DNA of 64,000 nucleotides, taken from assembly GCA_903813345.2 (NCBI GenBank), contig CAIIXF020000003.1:14710931-14774930 (forward strand), written 5' to 3'. This document shows positions 42,001 to 56,800 of the stretch, piece after piece. The stretch's first letter is position 1. Each line of letters opens with the position of its first letter. The stretch comes from Owenia fusiformis (lineage: Eukaryota; Annelida; Polychaeta; Sabellida; Oweniidae). The notes beneath the pieces were generated by a model. That model made no database searches. It saw only the letters and a list, made by a program, of their open reading frames with translations, and was not told where the DNA came from. The position numbers and the translations under genes were made by a program.

Positions 42001-45000
42001 CAGCCAGTAATTTAGTTGAAATGTTGAAATACCAGTGCCTCAGTTGAAATTTAGCAATACCAGTAATTCAATTTGAAGCCGTATAGAAATATCAGTAATT
42101 CAGTTGAAATGTAGAGATACCAGCAATTCAGTTGAAATGTAGCAATGCCAGAAATTGACATAAAATTATTTGAAGTGTGTTTCGAAAATTTTGGAACCGC
42201 CATTGTTTGTCTGTCGATTTGACCAATCAGAAGGATGTCTTCTCAATACAGATTTACATGTTAGACGAATATGTCTTCTTTGAACCCTGGGGTTATTCCC
42301 TCCCTGAGTGTACACTGATGGAAATAAACAGATAAAATATACTAATATATGTATGACTTTAAGGTATACCAGAATAAACATATTTGCAACATCACATGTA
42401 ATTTCAGGGCTGGTTGAACAGTTGCATGTTATGGTACAAAATTAAAACATGGAAAGATATAAAATGGAGTTTTTCATTTGCTTGTTTCAGAAATAAACCA
42501 AAAAGTGCCTCCTGTTGATCATCATCCTCCTCGATCTCTCAGATCTACACCATGATCTCCCCAATGGAGAAGGAACCTCAGGCGGCTCTACATATTTGAA
42601 CCAAGGGGCTGAACAAAAGTGCTTAACAAGTTCACATGATAGTCAAGCAGACAGGTAAATATAAGTCTAATTTCCTGTTCTGTTATTGAGAAAATACCAC
42701 TAAGCAATATTAACTACATTATTTAAATGGATAGGTTTGATGTTTGATTTTTTTTATCTGAAGTAGTAGATTTTATGTTTGGTCATGTTCTTTAAGTCTG
42801 TATTAAAGACATATTAGGACGGTTCTACTTGAATTTTATTTGTGGTTCTTTAATTTTAGCCCTTTTTAGTAATGTATGTATTTTAGTGATGTCAATACCA
42901 GGGACGGATCTGAAAACATACTTGGAAATGAGTTGATATTTTCAAGTAGACAATATCTAAATGGAAGAGGTTTTAATTGTTTTACTTTAAGTTTATTGAT
43001 GACATCTGACAACACACATTACCTTGTCAACATTAACTTATCTTAGGTAAAATAACAGAGATCAAAGTTGGAAAGTTTTTGATCTGTAAAATTGAGATGT
43101 CAAAACATCCCAATTATTTGTTTTTAGTGTTGGCAATATTAAGTTCATATTATATATGTTTTCATAATTGATTATTCATGCTCAAATGAGTGAGAAAAGA
43201 ACAAACTACTGTGTCATTTTATTCCCAGGTAAAAAACTCAGCATTGGAAATCCCTTGCTTAAATTGTCATTGCTTTCATACTTATTTCACTCTCTTTCTA
43301 AAATTACACAAAATTGTCTGATTTTTTCTTATTTTTCTAATAATTTTTGAGTGTTGGCTAATGTATGGTCTCAGTATCAACACATAATAGTGCATTTTCA
43401 TAGTTTAAAACACTACATGTCTACCAGGATATTTGCCAACGCAATGTTTATCTCAGTTGCATTGGCAAAGATTTCACCATATTTTATATACAAATTGGAG
43501 GACATATTAACTTATATCAGTTTTAAGTATGAAAATAACACCAAAAAGACCAACGTGACTAAAAAGTATCAGAGATAGATAGACAGGATAAAATGGTGAA
43601 AATGTGTTAAGTTGATCAGTGTGTGAACGAAAAAGCCCCAAAGGGCTAAGATAATAAGGACGTACAAAATATAATTATCTGGGAAGATTTTGCCACATCT
43701 AAAGATGGTGTATAGGAAAGGGCCCGCAGCCTCTAAAGTTCACAGTAAGTCATCCTAGTTCACACGGTGAATTAATAAGTTAAGTATATAGATATGTTAT
43801 ATCTCTGTATCAGGTTTTCAGTTTTCGCCCATTTTGACCATAATTATAACCTTTGGTAGTTGCACTATACTATCAGAATAATGGATCTCGAATTTTCATC
43901 ACACTTTGCTATATTGTCGTCATCTTGTACTGTTTTGCATTGTGCTGCATAAATCAAAGCTTGTCATCAAAATTCCAGGAAAACCAATATACCACTCAAC
44001 TTGAAATTTTTACAACAGAGTAGTGCCAAGATCTGATTAGGTTTTGGGCATGCTGGGTAAATTACAAGGTGGCCATTTTGTTATTCAAATTGTGATATCT
44101 TTCACTGTGTGTCTTGTTTCTAAGGGGAGAGACACATAGGGAATGTGGTCTAATTTTGACTTAATAGAAATGAGAAATGGCAAACACCTCTCATAACAGG
44201 GTACAGGACACTGCATGTTGCAATCAAGGGGATCCCTCAGATACAATGAATATCCAGTAAAAACAAACTGGTATGTACAACTAAAAAACTTCAATACAAA
44301 AATATGAACATTCTCAATGTTACTTTCATTTTTGTTTTATTTTTTAGAAATTAAATTACCTTCTTCCTGATTGTAAATGAGTCAAAGCAGGAAGGCATAT
44401 TCAATGTTCTTTTTGTCAGTTTCTTTATCATTATAAGGTGAGAAGTCGAGGGCATCCACATATTTATTTAACTGTGAATAACTTTAAATATATTCAAAAC
44501 CAAAAGTGAATATGTCAGATTGACGAACTTTGTTTTGAAAGGGGTCATGTCAACTTTGTTAGTCTGACAAGAATCTTGAAAAAACAACATTTACCTATTA
44601 TTGACTGATGGCCCTTTGTCCTTTCTCAATTAAACTGCTCCCTTTCAAGAAAGCAGAATTCCATTTTCAAGATTTTACAAAATTTTGTTGTCATGCTTAT
44701 CATTTTTATTTTGCCACCAAGAAGTGATGACATATTGTTTCAACTACCAGTTTTTTGATTGCCATATAGCCTCAGAATCTCTAGCAAGTAGTGGGGCAAG
44801 CCACGGGAAAGCTTTGAGTCGACTCAGCTATGAAAAAACAAACAAGAAGTCAACTTTATTTTCTCAAAAATTAATGAAAATTGAAGGAATTCACTTCGAA
44901 AACAGTTTATCGATGCTTTAATGGTCTCAAAGATCTAGATTAGTTGCTATAATATTCTTTCAATAAACAGCTCTTATTCTCCTTAATTAACATTAAACTT

Positions 45001-48000
45001 GTATTTCCTCCATGATTATCAAACAGTAAGCAAGTGACGATTATGGACACTGGAGTCTGCACTATTATTTGAGACCCTCAATGCATCTATGTCTATTTTC
45101 TGCACAAATGTCATGAATGTTATCCCTTTCCATAAACATCTATCAAATTGAAATTTTGTTTCAAATAATATTTCCTCCCTTAAAATTCTTTCATAAGTCA
45201 TCCCTTTTTTCCACTGATAATCAAAAAAATCAAATAAAATGCCACAAGCTTTTTGAACCTTCACTAGCAAAGTGCATTGATCTTCTGACACTATACCTGA
45301 TAAATGCATTATATTAGACTTATACTGGTGTACACTGTGCATGATGTGGAACAGTTCTATTCAGTGAGAAAATGATACGGCTAATTTTCTCATCATCTCA
45401 TACAAAAAGATGAGTAAGTTGATATGGTGTTTTTTAACTTACTACAAAGCACTGAAATCAATGTGAGCAGTTTTTTTGTGAAGCCGTCTGCTCCCAAGGT
45501 CACTAAACTTCAGTCATTAAATCAGGGCTGCATCGGAATTTGGAATTCGAATGTTTTTCATTTTACCTGTCAGCAGTCATCGGTCACCCTTTGAGGATGA
45601 TAGTTAGGGCAAAGGTCAATAATGCAATTCATGGAGTACCATATAAGGTACCGTATTCGCCATAAAAAATGCCCAATCACAATAAGTGCCCCCTTTACTT
45701 TATTTCTTGGGAGTTATGAATGCCCAGCAATTCAGTATGCCATCCTTGATAATTCTTTAGTGTTATACAATTTTCTTTATGATGGCTAACAATAAGAATT
45801 TCAATTTCAAAAGTGCAATGAGCGCTTTTTACGGCGAATATGGTATGCGTATTTGAGACTATTGAGATCTTATTAGCCTCAAAAGTGAAATAATCAAAAT
45901 TATATGTAATAGTTATCAGTAGAATGGCTGACTATTATGGATAAATTGACTAGTACATTCATCTATAGTGTGAGAGTGATTGACAAATTTAATAATAATA
46001 GTTTTTGTCAGGTATTTATGTTTGTGTTCATGAGGATTTTAGAATTTCCTACCTGATGTAGAATTGAAGACATTGTAAGCTCATTATACATGATTGTGGT
46101 ATGTCATATTTGCTTTTTGTCTTTGATAAACATTGATCCTTACCACACCCTTTAACTGATCAATTTACATTTTTGACAATTTTGATGGCTACCCTTGAGA
46201 AAAAATGGACAAATAGTAGGTAATTTAGTGAGGAATTCAGAAATAAATATTTTAATGGATCAACATAATCATAAAGTACAAAACATGTAAATGAATTAAC
46301 GAAAAGGCAATCAACCTTTTCAGTATATAAATCATCAGTAAAATCAGAAAGCTGAAATGATAGAATTTAGGCAAATCTGAAAAATTGCAATACTTAAAAT
46401 CAGTGATTATTTTAAATTCCTCGATTCTTTATTGTAAGTTCAAGCCTTACCGAGTCACTCCACTAATCCTAAATTCCAACAAGATGTCATGTTCAAGTGT
46501 TAGCATTGTTTAATGGAATTATAGAATTTTCAATTACCTTTTTATCGTTTATTTATGATACTTCAAATTTTGCATGCTCAGAGTATGTTTTATGATTATG
46601 GCACTCAATGAATTTTATCCAAGGTTTGAAATTTTACGATTGAAGCGTTAATACCAGCTGTTGCTCAGTAAAGTTCTACTTTTTGGGAATTCTGTATAAT
46701 GGAGAGTCTTTTACCACTTGTCTGTGCATTTCCTACTTGCAAATTTCTTGAAATTTTTGTTTCTTTTATATTATTTTGTTTCATGAACCCTGACAGTTTA
46801 TCCGTGGGCTAATTGGTAAAAAAGGATTGTTTGAAGCGTTTGTCAAATATATTTTTTCTGTGGGAATTCTTTTTTGCTTTAGCGAGTCATTTTGTATGAA
46901 GATGTAGATTTATAAATATTCTATTCACTTTATGAACCTTAAAGTGGCCTGGCTTATTGAAGGATTCAAGGACATTTATGATCTTAAAAACATTTAAGTC
47001 CAATGTGTCATTTGAATCTTAATACATAATTCAGTTTGGAGTGAATGTGTTTCCTGTTGTAGTGAACCTTGCACAGTTGAATATTGTTGGAGCATGTTAT
47101 TTAGCATCCTCCTAAGCAGGTATCCAGAATCCGTACCTCCTTCTTCCCCCTGCTATATCCTATTTGGAAGCGCCCGATTAAACTGAATCACATGATTTAA
47201 TTGTGCGCAATGATTTATACATGATTTCTGTCGCAGTGTTGCGACAGCCAATCAGATTGCGAGTTCATAATCGGGGAAATGCTAACTGCTTATCGCAGGG
47301 GGTAAAAAGAAAGAATATAATCTGGATTTTGAAGCCCTGTGATCGGAGGATGGGTATTTAGCAGTCAACTTTGATATGAGTAAAGCATACCAAATCAAAG
47401 CCATGGAGGAAAATATGTGAAAAAATGTGATTTATTATACAGTACATGTAGTTGAATATATATTATCAGTAAAATCAACAAATTGAAGAATCACAAATAT
47501 TTAAAATCAACTTAACATAAAATCAATTTGGTGTTTGATGGTCAATGCACTTTTGTAGGCATTTGCAATAATTTACTAGGTTGGTTGACATTAATGCCAT
47601 GTTACTGTAACTATAGTTATAAATGACATGTATTTACATTGTTTTGCAGGGCTAACTAATATGTCGAAAAACAGCACAGCCAAGAGTCGAGTGTCTGCTG
47701 GAAGTAGCAAGAGTCGGACATCATATGGGAGTGCGAAGAGCAGAATATCAAACTCTAGTGCAGGTATATAATGTTAAAATGTTCTGTTAATCTACAAAAT
47801 GGAATAAACTATGATCTTCTATACTGATTAAGTTAATGACAAGAGAGGGTGATTTTCAGGCAAAATGAATTGTTAAAACATTTTTGAGATTGATGTGTAC
47901 TGAAAAACTCTTCCATTAAGCAAACCCCCTCACTTTCTGATGCCATGTCATTTCATTTTTGTCACATTTTATTGTTGTGATCTTGTGCTGTTGGATGTGC

Positions 48001-51000
48001 ATCCGTGTGGGCAATGGGGTGCCACAAAAATTTTGTCATTAGAATTCCAGGGAAACTGCCAATTTGCTCTCCGAAGTGTGATATTTATACACATAAACTA
48101 CACATATTACACACATATTGCATATTTCAGGTAGCCAATACAGTGGTACTATGAGCTCAGTAGGTAGTAGCGTTCCAAGCAATCACAGCACTGTGAGTAG
48201 TACAAGAAGTGGGGGGAACTACACAAGGGATAAAAACCAAGCATGGTGGACAGGGGGAGGCTTTTTGGATCCTGGAACAGCCAACAGCCACATACCCCCA
48301 AGTTACAATAATGAAGTATTTGATTATGTCGCTAATGACAACGAGGAGGAAATCTGGGATTTATCTGATTCGTTAGCAGATTTATATGCATCAACGGTCC
48401 AGGTTGGCCAATTATCAGCGTCTCAACTTATCCGTTTTGACCGCTCAGACTCGGATAAACGCCAGTGGCTGGAAAGTGACCCAGAAAATGGATTTGTACG
48501 AATATATGCCGCTGATTCAGATTTCAGAAAATCGCAACTTGTACCATGTAACATCTCGACTACAGCACACAAAATAAGTTTGAGACTTGGGATTCCGCCT
48601 AATTCTCTTCACGTGCAATTTAATGGTGATATTATCAAACGGGTTAGTCCCCATCAGTGCCCTCTAGTGATGCAAAATGAATATTTAGAGGGGCTAGGGT
48701 ACACAAGTTTGCGGCGTATACAAGATGAGGGGGCCAGTATGGAACTAGGGTACCTCATACGTTTCTACACAGGTAAATACCATGAATTATGTTTATGTCA
48801 TTCATGTTATGCTTTTTCCATGTCTTTTTCTTGGTAAAAATCAGAGTGAACTCCCTGATTACTTTTTACAGCCCTTGAAATACAAAAAGATTTTGGTCAG
48901 AAATTGTGAAATTGAGAATTAACCACGCACTTCCAGAGAAAAATCCTGAGGATTTGATCATTAAAGCTGCCAGGAGAACACTGATATCTGGATATTTCAG
49001 AATTTTTCATCCAGAATATTAGGCGGATTAGGTATTTTTTGAACAGTTGTATAGTACAAAAATCCTGTGAAGAGTTAGAGAGTATTGGTGTATGGATAAA
49101 TACTTTTGAATGAGAATGTTCATATTGGGCAAATTAACAGCATGAGATGCTCTGAAGTATGAAATGCATAAACTTATAGGTACTGTAATAACAGTTAATG
49201 ATGTGTCCTTAGGGGGTCAAATCATCACATCATGTCCTCATAAGGAAACAACATGCATTAAGTGCTTTTCAAGTGTGAAGTATCTTTTGGAATGATATTT
49301 TGCTTTTCAGATATCAAAAGAATTTTTTATTATTGAAATGCTGAATCAAATGCAAAGTGCATTCACATTGATTTGTTGACAGTGTGAAGTTTCTTTTGAA
49401 CCATTTTTAAGGGTGGTACATTTGGTTTATTGAAAGCAATTAAAGGTTGTATCAGATTTAGTGAGGAACCTAAATAAAAATTTGTCTCAATTGTAAAATA
49501 TTTTCAGCTAATATAATTCCTTGTCATGTCTATTTGAAAAAAATACCCATATTGACCTTTTAAAGAAAAAATCATAGATTTTTGCTGTAATGTGTTCATA
49601 TTTCTCTTAAAATGTGATCACCACATTTATAAATTAAGGAGAAATTACACATTTGGTATATCAGTAGTACATGTTGTTGCCATTTTTTCACTCCTAATGC
49701 TTCCACCTTTAAGATTGCTGATCATTAGAAAAATTGTTCATTGTTTTTTTGTTGATTTACAGGCATTTATGGATCTTGGATGAGGTAAAATAAATCGACC
49801 AAATAGTGTATAAAATAATGTTAAACTTGTAAGCATGTATTAGGTTAATGTTTGTTTGCTTGTTTGTTATTGTTAATTGTTTGTTGTTTGGTAAGGCCAA
49901 GTGATGTATCCTATAGTTTCCTAAAGTAGAAGCCTCTAATACCCTAGTAAATTAAAATGAGGGGTGGTGTATCCCATTGCCTCTAATTACCTTAGTAATT
50001 TAAAATGAGGGGTGGTGTACCCCATTGTGTCCTCAAGGAGAGTCCTCTTATCACCCCATTAATTAAGATAACACTTCTATGATCTCAATGTGCACACAAT
50101 GCTATTAAGTTGCTCTTGAGCACTAAAATGAAATACAGCTATGATATATTGATATTTAAATAATGTAAACAAATTATATTGCAGGATTCCCAAACCAAAC
50201 CCAGCATCTTTCTGCATCATTAAAATTTTTGTATCTAAATAGTAGTAAGTTACAGATGAATGGAAAAAGCGTGTTGCATGGAGAAAATGAAAACCAGTCA
50301 GGCTATGAGGGAGTATGTGTAGAACAGGGGTGTGTGTCGGGGCTGAGGGAGGGGGAGTGAATTTAACTTCCATATATGACACAAGGGTTGACTGAAAAGT
50401 TATGATTTTGAAAAAGAAATGATTTTGGAGAGAGCTGCCTCCCTTAAATACGACTCTGCCAAATTCTGTTGCTACTTAAAATTGAATTATTCCTATTCTG
50501 GAAAACTCTGGTTTGTTCCACTTTGCACACAGTTTTTGGAACATTTTGATCAGCCCTTGTATAAGGATTGTAACTGATTGGTTTTCATTTTTAAGGGCGT
50601 GTATGGCATGGTTTTTATTAATTATATGGGTGCATGATAAGGTGTGTCTTGCCTTTATATAAAATGTGAATCCTCTAAATTGTACAGAAATGCCAGGAAA
50701 TGAAGTTAAGTTTGTAGAAATGGCATAAAACAATATCTTGACATTTTAAATAAAGGGCATGACACAACTTGATTCAGGTACTTGTTGAACCTTTTTGAAA
50801 TGGTGAATTTGTTTTATGTTATGCATTTATGTCAAAATGAATGAAATGGTATGAAACTCTGGTTTGGTACTTACATTTTCGTTTGTCTTCTAGTATATAT
50901 GTAAGGAAAATGGTATTATATATAAGCACCTTATTTGGGATAAGGTCATTTCATGGGACTACAAAGTGTGCGCCAGTGCCAATATCACATTGCATGTGAG

Positions 51001-53802
51001 GCATGGATAATGTAAAACCATGCAGAAAATTTGAAATGATTATCATCTGCACTTGATCTCCCATTCACCTGAACAACTGGATTTGAGTATATTACACAGG
51101 GAGAACTGATTAGATCAAGATCGCAAAACTTTATTGAGGGCGAAAAAGGTACAAAATATTTTTTGCAACTTGAAAAGAAAAATGCTGCAAAAAACAGTAT
51201 AACACAACTTAAAAATGCAAAGGGTGATATAGTTAAAGATTTTTCAACTGTTCAGAGAAACATTTTAGACTTTTATAAAAATCTGTATTCCAAAAGTAAC
51301 GCAAAAGTTGACGACAATAATGCAAATAAATTTTTTAAAAATGTTAACATTCCTAAATTGTCCGATAAGGATAAATTATCAATGGAGTCCCAAATAACAA
51401 TCGAAGAATGCTTCAAGACAATGCAAACGTTTCAATTAAATAAGTCTCCGGGAAGCGATGGACTGACAATAGAATTTTATATTTTCTTTTGGAATAATAT
51501 AAAGAACTTTTTTATCGAGGCAATGAATTTTACTTTCACTAAAAAAGAAATGTCAGCATCTCAAAGAGAAATATTAATGAAACTTATTCCAAAAAAAGGT
51601 AGAGATGCTCTATTTTTGAAAAATCAAAGACCTATTTCCCTTATTAATGTCGATGCAAAAATAATAGCTAAAGTAATTTATAAAAGAATTGAAGCTTTTT
51701 TGGATAAATTGATACAATCAGATCAAGCTGCATTTGTGAAAGATAGACATATGGCCGAAATAGCAAGACTCATTGAAGATTCGATATTTAATACAAATGA
51801 TAGAAACACAGATGGCGCTCTAATCGCAATTGATTTCCTCAAAGCTTTTGACTCATTAAACCATGATTTCCTCTTTCAAGCATTAGAAACATTTAATTTT
51901 GGTGACTATATCAAATCTTGGATTAAAATACTTTATACTAACATACATGCCAAAGTTATGAATTTAGGATTTAGTGGAGAACAATTTAATATTGAAAGGG
52001 GTATTAAGCAAGGAGATCCTTTGTCCCCCATACTGTTTATTCTCTCAGTAGAGTTTCTGGCACAAGCAATTAGAGATGATCATTCAATCAAAGGGATCAA
52101 AATTGGGGAAGATAAGGAGATAAAACTTAGTATTTACGCAGATGACATGACACTTTTTGTAAGAGATAAAGAATCTGTACACCAAGCTATGAGAGTGCTA
52201 AAAGACTTTGAAAATTGTAGTGGGTTGAAAACTAATTTAGAAAAAACTGAACTCTTCACTATTGGCAAATCAAAAAATGAAACTTGGGAAATTGGTGCAC
52301 TTAAACAGGTTAGAGAAATAAAAGTTTTGGGTGTTTTCTTTAACCATGATGAAACCAAGAAATATGAGCAAAATTTTAGAGTCGTGATAAATCACTTAAA
52401 ACAAACTCTTAACCTGTGGAAAACTAGACAACTAACAATAATAGGGAAAATACAAATTGTGAAAACATTTGGGTTATCAAAATTCAATTTTATTTGTTCG
52501 GTCATAGATACACCAGATAGATACCTTAAAGAAATCAATGATATTGTGTTTAAATTTTTATGGAATGGCAGGGATAAAATTAAGAGGAAATCATTAATTT
52601 CCGACTTCAAAGAAGGGGGCTTAAGAATGAGTGATTTAAAAACAAAAATTAAAAGTGCCCAACTAAAGTGGGTTCAGAAATTAATTAAAGATACAAACGA
52701 GAATTCTCCATGGACTGTCATTCCAAATTATTACCTTCGTCAAAAAGGGGGCTTATTTGTATTGAATTGCAAGTATGATATAACTAAATTGAATATTGAT
52801 ATTCCAAAGTATTATAAACACATGCTTCAAACATTTATTGAATTGCCTCGTTCACAAACTGATATACCAGAGGAAATAATATGGAATAACAAAAAAATCA
52901 CGATACAAAATAAATCACTCTTCTGGATAGAATTTTTCAATAGAGGCATAATAAAAATTAAAGATTTATTTATAGATTGATCAATTAAAACATGGCACCA
53001 GATTAAGGTACAAACAGGTCTATCTGATGTATACATGCTGAAATGGTTTGGAATTTTAAAAGCCATCCCAAGAACTTGGCTTATAAGAAATAATGTATTT
53101 GAAAATAATGTCAATTTAGATGTAAAACACTGTAATTTTGATATTGTACATGGAAAAAATATATATCAGTTTAACAAATGTACATCAAAATTATTTTATT
53201 CTATTTTATTGTCACACATTGTTGAACAACCAACAGCGAAAGGAAAGCTTAGTATAAAATATGAATTAAACGAAGAAGACTGGAATTTTTACTATACTTA
53301 TTATCATTACATTTTAACGTATTCTAAACACAGGGCTTTTCAATTTAAACTTATAAATTGCATTTTATATACAAATAATGATCTATTTAAATATAATGTA
53401 ATACAATCGCCGATGTGCGAATTCTGTCATACTGCATTTGAAACGATTGATCACTTGTTTTATCTTTGTGAATATACAAATCAGTTTTGGAACAGTGTTA
53501 AGCAACACATTTTGAAAAAACTCAAATATTTTGATTTAAACAATGTGCTCTTTGGCTCAAAAAAATGGAGCAAATACGAAAATATGATTATAATTATTGC
53601 AAAATACTTCTTGTATAATCAAAAAATGCTACAAGAACTACCAGTGTACAAAAAATTCGAAATGTATTTAAAATACTGTAAAGAAAATGATAATAAGATA
53701 TGGAATGAATGAAGAAGGATGTGTGTGAAATGGAGTGAATGTGTAAAATATACTTTGTAAGAATATATTACAGAAGTCAATATGTTTTTAAATAAATTTT
53801 AA

Positions 53803-53850
<48 letters not shown>

Positions 53851-56800
53851 AACTGGATGCTGCTCTCTGTTGAAAAGTCAAAAATTACAAGCCACCCTTT
53901 TGAAAAGTCAAAAATTACAAGCCACCCTTTTGAAGTCAAAATAATATGCCACCTGTTGAAAATTCAAATCACATGCCACCCTGCTATCAAAACTTGTAAT
54001 ATTAGGATTAAAACCCTATTGAGATGAACACCTGGGGAGATGATTCATCTGCTTGATTTGAAATTACAAGTCTGACTTAATATGAAGTAAAGATCAAAAT
54101 TGATAATTTTAACATTCAGTTTGTATTTTGGTCATGGATTCATTCATGTGCATGATTTGAAATGTAATGATGTGTCATGATTATACAATCTCATGAAATA
54201 CTAATGCATCAAATATTTTAAAACATAATTATCCTATGAAGGCCACATGAGGCTGATTTTATTTTGGTAGTTGTCCGTTCAAAATTAGTCTGCTAAAGTT
54301 GGTAGTTTTGTATCAAATCTCCAGTCACTCATCTCTCTCCATCTTTTTCTTGAATGAATCTGTGTTTGAGAAAAAATTATAGGGATTTGATACAAGACTG
54401 TAAAATGAACTACATGTATGTAGGCTGAGTTAAAAAACGTTCTCAATCTGTATAAAGAGTTCATTTTGACACAGTGGATCTACTATCTTCATAAAGAGAG
54501 AAAAAAGAATTTTGACATTAAACAATAAACATGTCTGTGTTTAGTTTTTGGTCAAATCCAATGCTTTGTTTTACAGGTAAACCTTTCCATGATATGACAT
54601 ACGCCCGCAACCAGTTGTCGTCCTTCCTGTTCATCCGCAAGGGAAAAGTGCTGCCCCAGTGGGTACGGCGATTCTGCGTCATATCTGGGACGCGGTTACT
54701 CATTTATAAAGGTATGTGTACATTGTTTTATTTGGTCATTCTCCACATGCAGGGTTCCATACATCATCCATGGGAACAAGGAAGGTGTTTTGAGGATTCT
54801 TATTTGATCTGTTCAAAAATTTATATCTGAAATTATGAATTGTATACACCCTTTTGGTGTCAGTTTCAGATATATTTTTCAACAGATTGTATGAATATTT
54901 GAAATAAATAAGTTACCAAAATCTACAAGCTTGTTGAATTTGCTGCACGCTGTATTTATTGATTTATTATATTTTTATGTGTCAACTTTTTTGTGGATGA
55001 TGTACGATTGTTGGTGTTTGGTGGTCGTTTATATTCATTATTTTTTTAGGTCATTTTTGAATTCAAGGTTATCAGTCGTGACACCTTTATGGGTGTATGG
55101 ATGACTCCATTTAAAATTAAACAAATATTATCAAGGGCTATGAGTATGAAAACACAAAAACATATTTTTTATACATATAATGACAATCAGCATAAAAGAA
55201 CAATGTATCTTCAAATAAAAAATAAACACAATTGTTATCCTCCAACAAATGTAGAAACTATTATTTCCTTTATCCCAGATAAGAGTAGAGATGATTCACC
55301 CACCATTTGCCAACTTGCTAAGGGGTCTGTGGAAGAGGTCAGTGTCAAAGGTCAAGATCTTTGCCTCAAGGTCACTACTTCAATTCAAGGTCACCAGACA
55401 GTTCATCTCGCTTTTAATGATGAAGCAGAATTTGGCAAATGGCTGAGGAAATTTAAAAAGGTATGCTGGAGCACTTTTAGTTTGGTCTACTTTATATGAT
55501 TGATATTTCACAGTACAGTAAAAAATGTAATTCCCTCTAAAAAAACTAAAAAATCATTTTGCTATGATTAAAAAGATTATGGATTAAAGTTGAATTTATA
55601 TTTTATATCAAATATAAAATAATTTTTATTTTTTTTAAATCCCAGAATTATTTTTGCTATTATTTATCATTATTTTCTTTTTACAAGAAATGCAAGAACA
55701 ACATTGTTTATTTTTATTTTTATTTTCTAGGCAACAGCTAAACTGCCAACCACTGCAGATCTTTCTAATTGCCATTTAGAAAGCCTTCCTGACACTGTGT
55801 TTATCAATGAGGATCTAGCCATGCTGAACCTGCGTCATAATGCACTACGAGAGCGCCCCCTTGAGGAGGACACATACACTATTGGTTATATCGATGATCT
55901 ACCCAAGTAAGTTAACTTTCAGTACAGAAGACTTAATTGTGATGGTTATGCTTGAAATCTCCCGCAAAATGAATTGGAACACCGGTTTTAAAAAGACTAA
56001 AAACGTAGAATTGACAAGAAATAAAGAAAACAGCCTATTAATCAGCACTCCTTATTTAGCTTGTAGATATTGAGATTCCTACGTCAACCTATTCTCATTG
56101 TCAGTAGAGTTCAATTCTTATTTAATAACTCTCGTTTATTGTTGTAGGTTTACCAAACTGAGAAGTCTCAATCTGGCGGACAATGATTTGAAAGTGTTCC
56201 CAAGTTCTATATGCAGTCTGCGTACTTTGGTTGAACTGAATGTGGCGAGTAACAAGCTATGTGAACTACCAGCAGAAATTGGGCAGTTATCAAAGTAAGA
56301 CTGGATAAAACCCCAAGTGGAACACTATTTTGAAATATTAAAAGTGTTCCACTTACACAGGTTTTACTACATACAAAAAGGACATTATTATTTCATTCTA
56401 ATCTACAATCTACATCCAAAGAGTCAATGTCATACTATCAATTGAGAGATTTTTGTGTTACATGTATTTTGTATATGTGATTATTTAACATCTTGGGGTG
56501 GGCCATTTAGTATACTGATGGTCAGGTCAATTCATGAATTTGGGTCATTTTTGAACATTTTGTTTGATGAAATCAAGCAAATTCTCAAGAGCTACAAGAT
56601 CTCAAATAGCAATTGAATTGTTAATTGGGAGAAAGAAGCCATTTGACGTAATGTACTTTTATCTCACTACAGCCATTGCTAATCATTGAGTCTATTAGGG
56701 GCATTAAAAGTTGGTTTATATGGTAAAACTGGGAACCAATTTTTTATTCAAACAGGATAAAATGTGCATCTTTTATTTGCAGCCTTCAAGCTCTACATGT

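Larger units (their letters stand above)
39804..47116. other. Probable PHLPP intron 1; repeats only
   Basis: Apart from the SINE-like element, the candidate exon at 42491, the 33-bp minisatellite, repeat B and the MITE at 45649, no exons were found. Open frames of 60-107 codons on either strand look random. Confidence 0.5.

Noticed and set aside
43621-43650. AGCCCC-AAAGGGGCT-like hairpin resembling a bacterial terminator
   Set aside because: The context is eukaryotic and no gene ends there.
45019-45342. 107-aa minus-strand open frame
   Set aside because: No recognisable domain, no splice context, and a competing frame on the other strand; inside probable PHLPP intron 1.
55089-55278. N-terminal part of the 136-aa plus open frame before PHLPP exon 5
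   Set aside because: It is intron sequence in open frame: the acceptor at 55278 and the phase from exon 4 fit the PH domain precisely.
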